NCBI GenBank assembly: GCA_021613535.1
Contig: CP075494.1
Span: 15,996,001 to 16,060,000, forward strand
Length of the DNA: 64,000 bases
Reading direction: 5' to 3'
From: Adineta vaga
Taxonomy: Eukaryota; Rotifera
Both the position numbers and the translations under genes were made by a program. Below are positions 43,740 through 57,300 of the stretch, in pieces. The notes under the pieces are model-generated. The model was given only the letters and a program-made list of their open reading frames with translations, was not told where the DNA came from and ran no database searches. Position 1 is the stretch's first letter, and the number at the start of each line of letters is the position of its first letter.

Positions 43740-45054
43740 ATGTCGAAAAAGTCAAGAACGCAATTTTTAGATTTAGAAGATATACCATTACGTTGTATAT
43801 TTCAATATTTATCTATTATTCCGAAAGCATTAATTCAACGAAAAAGTTTTAGTCTTTGTTTAAAAGAGAATCAAATTGAGTTGGTATCAAAATGCTTTTC
43901 AATGGGTAATATTCAAACAATATACTTAATAACAAGATATATCGGTGATGGAGTATCAGCAAATAAATCTTTTCAACTTTCTCAATGTTTAAACAAACTT
44001 TTTCTTCTTCTTCGTAATAAAACAAAAGAAAATGAATGAACTTTAATCTACTCAATTATTGGTCAAAATTATATTTTGCATAATTTAACAATTTTATCAA
44101 TGAATCTTTCACAGAATGATTCGATATTTACTATTTTTCAACGTTTACCTAATTTACAAATATTAAAAGTTAGTTAAAGAAGAGATTTTTCTACTTAAAA
44201 AACAATTTTTTTATCTTTTATTAATTGTAGATGCATATGGAAAATTCCTATTCATATGATGAGAATAACGAAATTGATATTGATATTATAGAATCTTGGT
44301 CTCATTCATCGGATCGCTAAAAGTCTCACTCGACTGAATAGATAAAACAATGAATACGACAATATTAGATGATCAACCATTTTTGACATAATTTGAACAT
44401 GATACAATCGATAAAATGTCTTTGTTATCATCATTTCATTTTCTCATTAAATGAGAAAGAGAAAACTTAGACGGAATTTTTCTAATTGATCCTCAAACAT
44501 TTCAAAACAACAATTGGCAACGATTTGATCATATAGTTCTTTGTCATAATAGAATAATCTATAACGTACCATACAAATATAATTGTGTAAGTATTCTTTT
44601 TAGTTGTTCAATAAATTACTTGAATTTATTGTACACTGGAAACAAACCATCGTCTTTGGTTTTCGAACATGTTCGTACAATTTTATTAACAAGAGAAGAT
44701 CTTAGGTGGTCAATCAATACTTTTCATCTTATACAAAATAGTTTTCCGAATGTTCGAACACTTTATTTTCATTGTAAAATAGAAAATATCGATGATGATT
44801 ATATGCGAACTTATGATATACGATATCCCGAATTATTTGATAATGATTTTCGTAATAACAATCAACTACAACTACTATAAATGTCACTATACAGTTTATT
44901 TAGATATTGAACGTGAACAATTTGATTATTCAACTTTTCTCGTTTTATTTAATCTTTTACCAAATTTAAAAATTATGAAAACAAATCGACCAGATTATGC
45001 CCGAAAATATGTTAAACATTGTTATGATGCTTTTGAAAAGAATATAAATTAGAT
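43740..45054 (+). pseudogene. F-box-like protein gene, decayed
   Basis: It starts with ATG at 43740 and an F-box-like segment (DLEDIPLRCIFQYLSI), then stops at TGA 44037-44039. Related coding text continues in the same frame (NYILHNLTILSMNLSQ) up to a donor-like GTTAGT near 44172. Later fragments at 44620-44880 and 44880-45054 are in two different frames (SFPNVRTLYFHCKIENI; FNLLPNLKIMKTNRP), typical of the leucine-rich part of bdelloid F-box proteins. The two frames overlap at ~44870, so a frameshift is inferred. It resembles the genes at 2475-4250 and 63095 onward in style. It is not functional as it stands. Confidence 0.65.
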
Positions 45055-45893
45055 TGTCTCAAAATCGAATATCTTCATATTCTACAATATATTGATACTT
45101 TAACTGAACGCGTTTTTTATTATCTTTGTGAATGTTAAAATCTTGATCTATTTTTAATTCTTGGATATGATCATAGACTTTGTGTCTTTATTTCCTTTCA
45201 AAAAAAACTGTCCAATTAAATTGAGATAAAAGATACAGCCGGTTTATATAATATGAATTTTACATTGATAATAAATAGAGATTGTTTTGACAATATTTTA
45301 CTGAGTATTTCATTTTTGAAATTCAATATATCATAGAATGACCATACCATTTAATAGATGATCATGGTTTTTATTAGTTTCTCTTATTCTGTCAATTCTT
45401 GTAAATATTTTTAATGTTTGAACGATTATGCATTTTAAAAAAATCACATTTTGGGTGGGTGAGAACTTGATATCACCATCATCTTCAGTGTGTGGGTGTG
45501 GGTGGGTGTGGACCGAGGTGTCGGGTGAAATTGATTTTACAAAAAAATTTAATTTTTTGTTTTCGAAATTTAATACATATTTGAACAATAATATTTGAGA
45601 GGTTTTCTCGTATATTAAGTTGCCGGATCAATTTGTTTCACTATTGTGACAAGCTAAAAATACTTGTCCTCAACAGTCGAGGGTTAAGTGAGTCGGCACG
45701 TCGAGCGTTACCTGTATTTAAGTATTTGGATTTACTTGAATATGTCTCTTCAGATAATATTAAATCGAGCTTTATTAAATTTCTGATCAAAATCAAGAAC
45801 AAAATGAAAATAAATTTTGGTTTCTCAGAGTCTGCGCATCCTCATAGTTCTTGATATAATTCTTTTTTTCTGTAGGATAAAAAATATTTTCAT
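45055..45893. other. Intergenic region with a dense telomere-like tract
   Basis: Contains the G-rich tract at 45451-45515. A frame at 45633-45854 (MFHYCDKLKILVLNS...) might be a leftover of an F-box/LRR protein, but I cannot support it as a gene. Confidence 0.4.
45451..45515 (+). repeat. Dense TGTGGG/GGGTGTGGG tract
   Basis: TTTTGGGTGGGTGAGAACTT is followed 28 bases later by GTGTGTGGGTGTGGGTGGGTGTGGACC, the longest run of the G-rich hexamer in the window (four units). It sits in intergenic DNA between the F-box pseudogene and the VPS13 fragment. Confidence 0.7.
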
Positions 45894-46066
45894 TTAGTTG
45901 GAAAGGTTATACGGTGAAATATTAATTATCCGATACAAGATTCTTTGGTCTTTTCAACAGACGAATTAATTACCAAAAAAAAAAAGAAAAAGAAAGATAT
46001 GAAACAATTGAAAAAATGATACCGATTAAAAATATTCTTCATGAACAAGAACAAAGATTAGAATTA
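45894..46066 (+). pseudogene. Decayed fragment of VPS13
   Basis: TTAGTTGGAAAGGTTATACGGTGAAATAT, TAATTATCCGATAC and GAAAAAGAAAGATATGAAACAATTGA...ATTCTTCATGAACAAGAACAA follow, in the same order, exon sequence of the VPS13 gene at ~51856-52125 (given here as short motifs). Two internal stretches are missing and the frame is lost. The copy even retains the TTTTAG-like intron end seen before the real exon. Confidence 0.8.
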
Positions 46067-46267
46067 TACTTCAACATTCTTTTCAGTTCATCTTTGACAA
46101 AGAGAATCTAGTTGATCGTGAGCGTATGATATTATCAATACAAACATCTTCTATATATGAGAAAGAGAAAACGATCAATAAATCAATTATTTGATATAAA
46201 ATATTAAAAAAAGTTTGGTTTTATTAAAATAAAAATAAAGTATTTCGGAATAAAAAAAATCAATCAA

Positions 46268-47381
46268 TTAAATCTTTTGTCTAAATTCTAACGGTTTTTT
46301 ATCTTCTAATTCAATATCTTTCAAATCATTTTTAATTCTATGATTATTTTGTTCTTGATGATGCTGATGTAAATAAGAATTAATAATCCAAATATAACCA
46401 ACATAAATCCAAACACCAATAATCGCCCCAATAATTGGACCAATAATTGGAATAAAAAAGAAATAATGATTATCACTAATAAAAGTATTACTCCATCCAT
46501 AAAGAAAAGCACCAAATAGACGTGGACCTAAATCACGTGCCTATTGGAAGAAAAGAATAAAAAGAATTGATTGAAATATGAAATGATTTTCTTACAGGAT
46601 TTAATGCAGCACCAGCATTAACAGAAAAAGCTGATGTTATTCCAATAATAATAAGAACAAATGCAAATGGTTTAGCTACTTCAGATATTAAATGATTTTT
46701 TTTCTAAAATTTCAAATAGAAAATGAAAAACTTTTGAAAATAAAGATATATTACATAAGTAATAGCCATAATATAAATCATAAGAAGAGAAGTGCTTATA
46801 ACTTGATCAATAAAAGTATTAAAATAAGAAATACCTTTTCCAGGCATTGTAAAAAAGATATCAGCTGTTCCATTTGGACCTGTCATTTGTCTTATTCCAC
46901 CATCAAATTCATTAAATTGATTTCGATAAACAGCATAAACAAGAACAGCACCAAAAAATGCACCAAGAATTTGTCCAATAACATAAAATAAACATTGAAT
47001 TGGTTTCAATTTCTTAATTGTCATTAATGAAATACTAACTGCTGGATTTAAATGTGCACCTAAAATTGATTCGATTCAATTTATAAAAAGATTTAAAAGA
47101 AACAAATAATATAATTACCACTAATTGATCCAGCTATCATCAATGCTAAAGAAAAACAGGAAAAGATTTAAATAAATTTCATTTAAAAATGTTAATTAAC
47201 CTGAATAAACACCAACAGCAAATGAAAGACTTATTGGAAGTGTTGAATGTGTTGGTTGACGAGCAAATTTATAATTTGCAATTCCACCTTCACCAATTAA
47301 AATTAAAATACATGTGGCAAAACATTCCGCAACGAATTTAACTGAATAATCTTGAAATTCTTTTTTAGTTAATTTGAACAT
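46268..47381 (-). CDS. Aquaglyceroporin (aquaporin-3/7/9/10 type)
   Basis: Five exons on the minus strand: 47381-47201, 47146-47120, 47059-46755, 46703-46596 and 46540-46268, total 894 nt, 297 aa. One exon is only 27 nt. Both pore half-helices are intact: AHLNPAVS and NAGAALNPARD. The Asp after the second NPA-Arg is the mark of glycerol-conducting aquaporins. Six membrane helices are recognisable (for example FVAECFATCILILIGEGG, LFYVIGQILGAFFGAVLVY). The C-terminal tail is His/Gln-rich and cytosolic. It would move glycerol and water across the plasma membrane. A dead fragment of the same gene type lies at 35679-35782. Confidence 0.92.
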
Positions 47382-48390
47382 TTTTTCTTTTGAATAAAAT
47401 CGATTATTCTATTCTATTCTTTTCTTTCGATAATCTATATGATAAATTGCGAATGAATCATTGATTCTTTGTTTTCACAAAGTTCGCTAGATTCATTATT
47501 CAATAAAGATCGAGAAAATGATCAGTGTACAGTTATATTATAGATAAAGATTTCAATGAATAAAATAATTTAATACACCAACGACATCTATATAGTTTTA
47601 TTGGATGTTTTATTCTGATCTTATAGATATTATTGAAACTCATTCTTTTTATTAATAAAATAAAGATCTATAAATATATATTCTTCTTCAAGTAAATTTT
47701 TATGAAATAAATAAATGAAAATACTTTCTTCGTGTAGAAGAAGATTCGTTTTCTTTTGTATTTTATAGAATTTCCTAACGAATTATTCAATATATTTTCG
47801 TTTGATTAAAACGATTCTTTATTTCGTATATTTATCATTAATAAAAGAAGAGAAAAAAGACCATGTGCGTATATTTCTTTTCTTCGTCAAATATCTTTCT
47901 TTCTGTTGGTTAATAAAGAGTAGAAAGAAAAAAAAAACGAAGCATATGTGAATCTATAAATAGTTAATAGAAATTAAACGGATATACTTCATTTCTTTTA
48001 CGTGTTTTTTCTTGTCTCATTTAGTTTAATAATAATTCTTCTATTCGATAAATAATTTTGGAAAAAGAAGACAAATTTCGTTTGAGAAAAATCAGTAAAA
48101 GTCCTTAGATTTTCTCACGTGTTTGCTAAACGTGATCAAAATCTTTTCTTTTTATTTTATTGATATTTCCTTAAGAGAAAAATATTTGCTTTTGGAAAAG
48201 GAAGTTTTTATTTAAATTAAAGTTCTTTTTCCAAAAGAGATTTTCATTTTATTAAAAGAAACTTCTAATTTATGACGTTTTCGACCAAAGTGTTTGAAAG
48301 AAAACTTTTTGTTTTGTCCTTGTTGACCTTTGAGTATAAAATGTATTCGTTTTAGATAAAAGTTCATTGAAAAGAGTGTAAAAGACAAGA
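47382..48390. other. Intergenic region between divergent genes
   Basis: 1.0 kb between the aquaporin and VPS13 starts, presumably a shared upstream region. Very AT-rich with several T/C-rich and A/G-rich runs. TTTCTCACGTGTTTGC and ACTTTTACGTGTTTTT-like words contain CACGTG/ACGTG cores at ~48115 and ~48000, which may or may not be factor sites. Confidence 0.4.
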
Positions 48391-51300
48391 ATGGTCTTTG
48401 CACATGTAACTGCATTTCTTGTCGATAAATTTTTGGGAAATTATATCGAAGATATTGACTCTCATCAACTAAAAATCAGTTTATGGAATGGTAAACATAT
48501 CTTTTTTTCGTTTCTTTTCTATTCTTTAATTGTTTTCAGGTGATGTACAACTTGAAAATGTTCATTTAAAAACAAATGCTTTAGTAAAAGATTTGATTTC
48601 GAATTTTGATTTATTTAATTCATTTTCTTTTGAAATAGAATGATTTTAATCTTCCATTTGATATTCAAACGGGTTATCTCGGTAAATTTTCTTTTCTTCC
48701 TTTTATTTTTCCTTAAGAAAAATTAAATTTATTTAGAAAAATTAAAAATTCATTTACCATGGAAACAATTATATACTCATCCAACAAAAATTGAAATTCG
48801 TGGACTTTATTTACAATTAAAAGCTAAAACAGATGTTCATTATGATCCTGAACAAAGTGAAAAACAAGAATATGAATCCAAAATGAAAGAAATTCAAAAA
48901 GTTGAAGAATTTCGTCGTCAAAGAGAAAAATATGGTTTGATTCTTTTATTTTGAAATTTAAATTAAATTAAATTCTTTTATTTTCTTTTAAAGCAAATAA
49001 TGAAAAAGGTCTTCATCATAAAGATACATTTCTTGAACGATTACAATTTCATATTCTTCGTAATCTTGAAATAACAATTGAAAATATTCATTTGTCATAT
49101 GATGATCAAACAACAAAATCTTATTCATTTCAATTTGGTTTAAATCTTAATCGTATTAAACTTTATGTAAATATTCTTTTCTTTCGTTTTCTTTCATTAT
49201 TTTTCTGTTTAAATAGACAACAAATGAACAATGGGAAGAAATGGAATCAAAAGAAGAATCGAAAATTATTTATAAAGTATTGATCAAAATTTTCGATACA
49301 AAAGAAAAAAATCTTGACGTTTTTAGTTTGGTGAAATCAATCAATTATCAATTTATTGGAATTCAAATATTCAATCAAGATTAAATCTAACAAATGATGA
49401 AATTATCGTACGAATTTCATATATGTTTTTTTTTCTCAAAAAATTCGATTTTTTTAGGAAGATTTGAAATCAACAAATCATTTGACTTATCCACAAATGA
49501 ATTACAGTAAGAGAAGCTTATTTTTTTGCAAAGAAACAAAGAGTATATCCTTAAGAAGATGTTCGAAATGATCCCTGTTTAACGAAAGAAAAAAAAATCA
49601 CATCAGAATGTTTTAATTGAAATCAATTTGATTGCTTTTAGTTCTTCAACCATTAAATTGTCAAACTAGATTTGAAATAAGTAAAACAGCACAAGAACAA
49701 GATTTTCATCGACCAGTTTTAAATGCTTCGATTAATTTTGATGAAATTTATTTCAATATAAATAAAAATCAATATTCCGATGTACTTGATTTACTTGAAT
49801 TTACGGATTATTTGAATACAAAATCTAAAGTTGTTAAATATTATCAATTTATTGAAGATATTCCAAAAGAAAAACAAAATTTAAGAAGGTATTTCAGTGA
49901 AAGATTCTTTTACAATTTTTAAATCTTTGTATTTAGATGGAAATTTGCATATACGGTTATTGTTAATGAATCAGTTCGTCCACGTTTAGCTTCATTTAAA
50001 TGGGAAAATATGAAAGAAAATTTAAAACGTTTTAAAGAATATCATGAACTTTATTTTAAAAAATTAAATCATCATTCAAATAAATCAGATAAACAAAAAA
50101 CTATGGTTTGAAACTTTTAGTTTTGTTTATTTTTTATTTTTATTTTATTTTATTTTATTTTAGGAATTAGAAAAACAAATTGACATTTTTAATTTAATTT
50201 ACATTCGTCGAACTGCACAAATTGAAGTAAAAAATTACAATCATCTCTTTTGTGGTTTTTTATTTATTTATTTTAGTATAAAAAGAAAAAAATTGAAGAT
50301 AAAGATTTATCATGGTGGGAAACATTTACAAATTGGTGGAGTTCAGATTCAGATAATCCTGGTTTGTACAAAGTTGATTTTGAAGAATTACAAACAAATT
50401 TTCTTTTCGTTAGAATTTCAATTAAACGATACATTAGCTAATGAAGAAAAAAGTAAATTATACGATGCAATTGGATATAAAGATCAACAAACAGATCAAA
50501 TTGCTTATCCAAATAATGTTCGTTTTTATTATTTTTTATTTTTCACGAATTTAATTCTTTATTTTAGTATGTCGATATTATTGGAATAATTAAATTAAAT
50601 CTAATTCAAATCAATGTTTGGTCTTATGTCAATAAAAATGATTCAAAGTAAGTAATAGATTTTCGAATTTTGTGGAGGGGACTAGACCCTCCCCCCCCCC
50701 CGCCTCCCCGCTAATCGGAGCCCCTGCTAACTGGTCACACATTTGAATACACCTCCACAGACCTATCGTGTTTGACATTTTGAATTCCAAAGGGATTACA
50801 CTACAAGCTTTTTTTTCCATAAATCTTTTAGTTTGAATTTAATTTCAACATTATTAATAAAACCAAGTGAATTGCAATACCAACGTCGACCAGCTAACGA
50901 TGATTTTATGTATGAAAATAACGAAATTTGAAAATGAATCTTTGTTTATTATTTAAGGATAATCTTTGATTGTCAATCATTAGAAATGTTTGGTATAAAT
51001 GAATCTTCAACTCGTCCAATATTAATTGAACGATATGGTAAAATCCAAGAAAATTTTTTACATTTCGAATTTGAAAGTAATCCAATTGAAACAAATACTG
51101 ATTACAGAATTCATGGTTTATCAAAATCATTAATTATTAATTATCATTATGTTACAATTAATCAATTAATACAATGCTTTCTACCTGATCATCATCATGA
51201 TTTAGAAGGGTAAAGAGAAAATTAGTTTTTGAAAAATAGTTTTAAAAATTTTTGAAATTTAGAATTAAAGAAGCTGCTTATTCAATTTATACAGATATTA

Positions 51301-54300
51301 AACATCAAACACAATTTTTATTAAGTGAAAATCTGAAAAAAATTCAAGATTTAGATATTAATATTGATTTACAATCGATTTATTGTATTTTACCTGAATA
51401 TCAAAAGACTCGACAGTAAAAATTCTTTTATTATCGTTTTTTTTATTTCTTATTTGATTTTTTATTCTTCGAATAGACCAACAACACCAATGCTTTGTTT
51501 AGATTTGGGAAATTTAACATTTAAAGGTGGAAAAATCAATATTTTAAATTTAGAAGAAGATTATTCCATTTATGTTCCTATTGAAATTCAATTAAAAAAA
51601 CTTCAATTCCTTTATCTTAATCAACGTAATTATTCGAATTTTTTCCTTTTGTTTTTGTTAACTTGAAATTTATTCTCTAGATGAATCATGGAAAGACATT
51701 CTATTAAAAACTGACTCTCCATCACATTTAATAAAACCAATAACAATCACATTAGATCTTCTCAAATCAATTCATATTGATAATATGGAAATTCCAATGT
51801 ATTTCTAACAAACAAGGCTTTGTTATTGTTTTCAAGCAATATCTTTTTTTCTTTTTAGTTGGACAGGTCGTGGTGAAATATCTTCAATCGAATGTCAATT
51901 ATCTGATACACGATTGTTTGGTGTTTTGAAATTAATTCGATTAATTCAATATCCTGATGGATTTCAAAAAACTTCAGAAGTAAAATATGAAAATAAAAAA
52001 GAAAAAGAAAAGAAAGAAGTTGAACATAATCCAAGTACAAAAGAAAGATATGAAACAATTGAACAAATGACACCAGTTAAGAAAATTCTTTATGAACAAC
52101 AACAAGATTTAGAAAAACAAATGGAAATTAATCAATTAAATTCTCAAGAACAACGATTACAATTACAATTTAATTTTACTCTTTCTCAAGTCAATTATTT
52201 TTTCTTTTCTTCTTTTTTCATTTCTTTTCTTTTTTTTAATTTAGATTCAAATCAAATTTCTTCGTTCTTTATTAGATTTATCTGATTATACCGAAGAATT
52301 TCTTATAATTTCATTGGAATTAATTCAAATATCATCAAATATAAAAACATACGATATACAATTAAATCTTTCATTACAAGATTTTTCTATTCTTCATCCA
52401 CAATTTCATACAAAAGAAAATGAAAAATTATATCTTTTATCACGTCGAAATACTTCACAAATTTTATCAATTAATTGTTTATTAACATCAAATTCTAATC
52501 CATTATTTGCAACGGAATCTTATAATTCAATTGAAAATAATATTCAATTTGAATTAAATGAAATTTTATTAAATGTGAATTTACAAGCTTTATCATCGAT
52601 AATTGTCTTTAAAAATAATCTTCAAGAGAAATTATCTGAAATACCAACACAAAAATTAAATACATCATCAACAACAAACGAATCAGATGTAACAGCAATA
52701 TCATCATTTAAAATCGATTTTAATCTGAAAGGAATTGATTTATTAATTGGAAGTGAATCAAGTCATATAATTTATATTGAATTAAAAGATTTTCATGGTT
52801 ATTTTTTGAAAACATCCGTTAAAATCTTAATGAATATGATATTAAATGATTTTCGTATCATTGATTTATATAAACAATGTCGTTATCAATCTATTTTATC
52901 AAAAGAAAATATCAATGAAAATTTAATTCAATTAGATTTATCTTTATTCAATGTACAAAATAAAAGTTTAAAAAATTTTCAAAAAACTAATTCATTTTTC
53001 AAAGGAAATATTGAAAAATTAAATTTTATTTTTCTTTATAAACATTTACAATTAATTCAATCATTAATGAATTCAATTCAAACCGAATCTTCATCTTCAT
53101 CTTCATCGAATGATCAACCAAATTTTCTTTTTGAAACTTTACAAAAATATCAAAAACATTCAATTAATTTTCAAATGGATTTTAGTTTTTATTTACCAAA
53201 TATATTTCTTCCAAGAAATTCTTTTTCAAATCAAGGAATTTTTATTGATCTTGGTCAATTAACAATGAAAACAGATTCAGAAAAAGAAACTAATGAACAA
53301 CATCGAATAGAATTTGAAAATCTTTCAATTTATCGTTATCGTTTAAATGATCAAAATCAATTGACAAATAAAATTGATTTATTTACAACATCAACTTTTT
53401 TAACTTTAATTGATCGTTATTTAAATCAATCAAATGAAATTTCTATTAAAATTCAATGGGATAAACTTGATTTGAAATTATCAAAAGATGATTATACATT
53501 AATTTCATTAATTTTAAATGAAAATTTTAATGAAAAAATCTTTTTACAAATTCCAAAATTAGAATCTTATCAAGAAGAAGACGAAGAAGAAAAACAACAA
53601 CCTGTAAAGAATGAAATTATGAAAAAAGAAAATGAAAATCTGTTTAAAATCAAATTCGCATTTCAAATGAAAGAGATTCAATTAAGTTTATATTCGTATG
53701 AATCAAATCTTGAATTCAATCGTGATGAAAATACAAAATTTATTTGTTTAACAATGAAATTACTTGAATCAAATATTGAATATTTATCAAATTCAATTTT
53801 AAAAGGAATTTTACAAATTCAACAATTTCTATTAGATGATTTTACAAATAAATCTATTTCAAATCTTATGGGTAAATCATTTAATTCAAATTCAAATGAA
53901 TCTTTAGTTAAATTCAATTTTGAATTTAATCAAATTATAAAAACAATCAATGGACAATTTGAAAGTTTTTATTTTTGTCTTACACCTGATCTTTTAAATT
54001 CAATTAAACAATTTACAAATATAAATCTTACATTGAAAGAAACAAAAATATCTTTTTCAAATGATTTTCATTTAAATCTTCCATCACCAGCGAAATCAAA
54101 TGTTGAATATTCATCGAAAAAATCTTCTGTTGAAAGAAAACCAATCGTTAAAGATTCTCCATCAGATTCAATTGAAACAATCATTGATTTTATATTAAAA
54201 CCATCACAAATTGTTCTACTCGAAGATCAAAATAAGTCCAATAGTGATTGTCTTGTTCTTAATGTAAGTTTTAGAAAAATATTTTCATTGAAAAACTTTC

Positions 54301-57300
54301 GTTTTTTCATTTTTAAGTTTTCATTAACAATGAAAATGATCAATCTAAATGAACAAACAAAAATTTCAGCTGAAATTAATGATTTAACTTTCTTCGGAAC
54401 AAACTTTTCAGATTTACAACAATCAAAAATTCGTTATACAGTTAAATTAAAAGATTTTTGTTGATTTTATTTTCTTATTTTTCTTGTTTTAAAGATTTTA
54501 CCTCGATCAGAAATTGATTTAATGGTATTTATGGATAAAAATGAACAAAAAATCGATGTAAATCTATCGGATTTATCAATAAGTATTGATCCGAAATTAA
54601 TTAAAACATTTGTTACTCTTTCAAATTCAATTAAACCAATTGAGGTTCGACAAAATAAAACGATTTCATTTGAAAAATTTTGTTTTGTTTTTAAGGCAAA
54701 AGCAAAAGATGAAAAAGAAAAGATTAATTCAAAATCAATATTTATTCCAAAACCATTTAAAGATTCATCATTTTGGTTTATTCAAGGTAAAGATTTTGTT
54801 TTCTCATTGATTTGATTTGATTTGATTTTTCAAATAGATTCCGATGAAAAGAAAGAATTACTTGAAGAAACGGATATTTTACAAGTTACAACTGGTTCTG
54901 CTTCACAAAAAACTAAAGAAATCGAACAAAAGAAAAAAGAAAAAGAAGCGGAAAAATATCAAAATCTTACTCAACAAGTTTTTATCTTTTCTTTTTCTTT
55001 TACCGAAGAAAATTCACTTGTTTTCTTTTTTAGTTAATAATCAATTTAAATATCATTGAAATTAAACTTGAACTAGGAAAAGGATTAGCGACAAGACCTG
55101 TTATTGCTCTTTGTATATCGAATATTTTTGCACAAATTGAAAATTGGTCAACTGATCTTCTTGTATCAACATCAGTTCATTTAGAATTAGCGTTATTTAA
55201 TGATCATATCTTAGCTTGGGAACCTTTAATTGAACCTATTATTGATGACAAAGGAACTGTTCAATCACCATGGACTATCTCTTGTCAAACTACTCTTGTA
55301 AATTTTATTAATTATTCTTTCTTTTTTATAGAAAATTGTTTCTTTTTTTCGTTTTTAGGATTTACAAGATGAAAATGAACCAGACGTAAGTTTATTTCGA
55401 ACATAGACAGAAACGTCTTATAGATTGATAGTCAGTGAGAAAGTAAACGTCATTTGTCCTTAGAGTTCGGGTTTAGGATAGTTCTATCTGTCTCGAAAAG
55501 AAACGATTGGATAAAATACTGAAGATATCAGTGGCAAAACGAGATCAATTTTCGTTTAGAATCGATATTTACTTGAAGATGAAACGAAAGAAGGTGATGC
55601 GAAAGAAAAGAAAAGTGCCAATGAAGTGAAGAAATTAATCTCAATTCGTGCTGAACATTTATTAAATGTAACATTAACAAAAACAACACTTGATCTTGTT
55701 CAAAGAATACAAGCAATGTTTAATGAACTTTATGAAAAAGGAATTCCTTCAGATATTGATGAAGAACAAGTTTTATTATCAATTCATAATCAAACAGGTT
55801 TTAATATTATTATTTATGATATTCAAGGAATTCAAGTAAGATTTTTCTTTTCTTCTATTTGAATAAAATCTTTGTGATATTTTTTGTTTATCAGTTTCAA
55901 AAAGATCAAGAAACAGAAGATAAAAAAATTCATTTAAAAACAGATGAATCAATTCAATTAACAATTCCAGAAGAAAGATTATCAGCGACACATTTACCAG
56001 CTATTGCTGAACAAGTTTCCAAACGAAAACAACAATTTCATGTTCAATTTGGTGAAAATGATATTTTAGTTGATATTAATCAAACATGGAGAAGAGTTTA
56101 TGAATGTGCATCATCACCAATTCCATCATGGCCAGTTCAATTACTTTGTGATTCACAAATCGCAAATGAACGAAGAAAAGTTATTCTCAGTTCAATTATT
56201 AAAGTAAACGAATCTTTTCTTTTTTGTTTTGTTTTGTTTTACATTTAAAAATAGGTTTCAAATCGAACACAAATGCCATTATTTGTATTAGATGCTGATT
56301 CAGTTGAAAAGAATCAATTTAATTCAATTACTAAAATCGATGTTAATGAAGAATATTATCTTCCTATTCAACTTCTTTATTTACGAACAACACCACGTCT
56401 TTATTTCACAATTGATCAGTAAATATTTGAAATGATTTCAACTAAAAAACCGTCTTCCTTATTTTTTCTTCAAAGAGCGAATTCTAATAAAGAAAATTTT
56501 GATTTTATATCATTTGATTGGGTTAATGAATCATCAAGTGATCGAATTTTGAAATTAAACGATGGAAAACAAGCTCATTATGTTGTATGTTATCATATTT
56601 CTATTAAATTTCATGAAAATTCTTTTCTTTTCAAAGATTTATAAAGAAGAAATTGAAGCCTATTCGGAAAATACCGATGAACCAAATCGAAAATCATTTA
56701 ATATTTTTGTTAAATTAGCACTTCATTTATTAAATCTTCTATCAATTCCAATTCAATGTTCAATTGATGTTTGTAGTTTTTCTTTTGATTTTATTTAAGA
56801 AAAATGAATTGTTTTTTTGTTAATAGAATACTGAACATATGGAATTAAAACCCAGTGAATTGTATCATAGTATTCAAGGACATAAAAAATCCATTTTACA
56901 ATTCAAAGTAAATAAAAAATAAAATCGTTCTTTTTTTTTTGTAAATTAAATAGATTTCATCATATAATCAATGTTCGTGGATATCTGATGCAATTGATTT
57001 AAATGTCAAAGGACATGGAATTCATAATGAACATTTTGTTGAATTTACAAATTTATCCAATGGAGAAACATTAGTAAAAAACGAGAAGATTTGAAATTAA
57101 AGAAAATCTAATTTGGTTTCTTTTAGAGAATGATTTTACGTGTGGATATATATCGAGAATCATATCGTGCATCGTTTTATTCACCATTTTGGATTGTGAA
57201 TGGAACGGATTTGAAATTTCAATTTAAAGTTTGTTTTTTGAAAAGAAAAGAGAAAGTTTTAGAAAAAGAAAATTTTCTTTAGGTTGATAATGAAAAAACT

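Noticed and set aside
46692-46991. Plus-strand frame of 99 codons
   Set aside because: It is the antisense of aquaporin exons.
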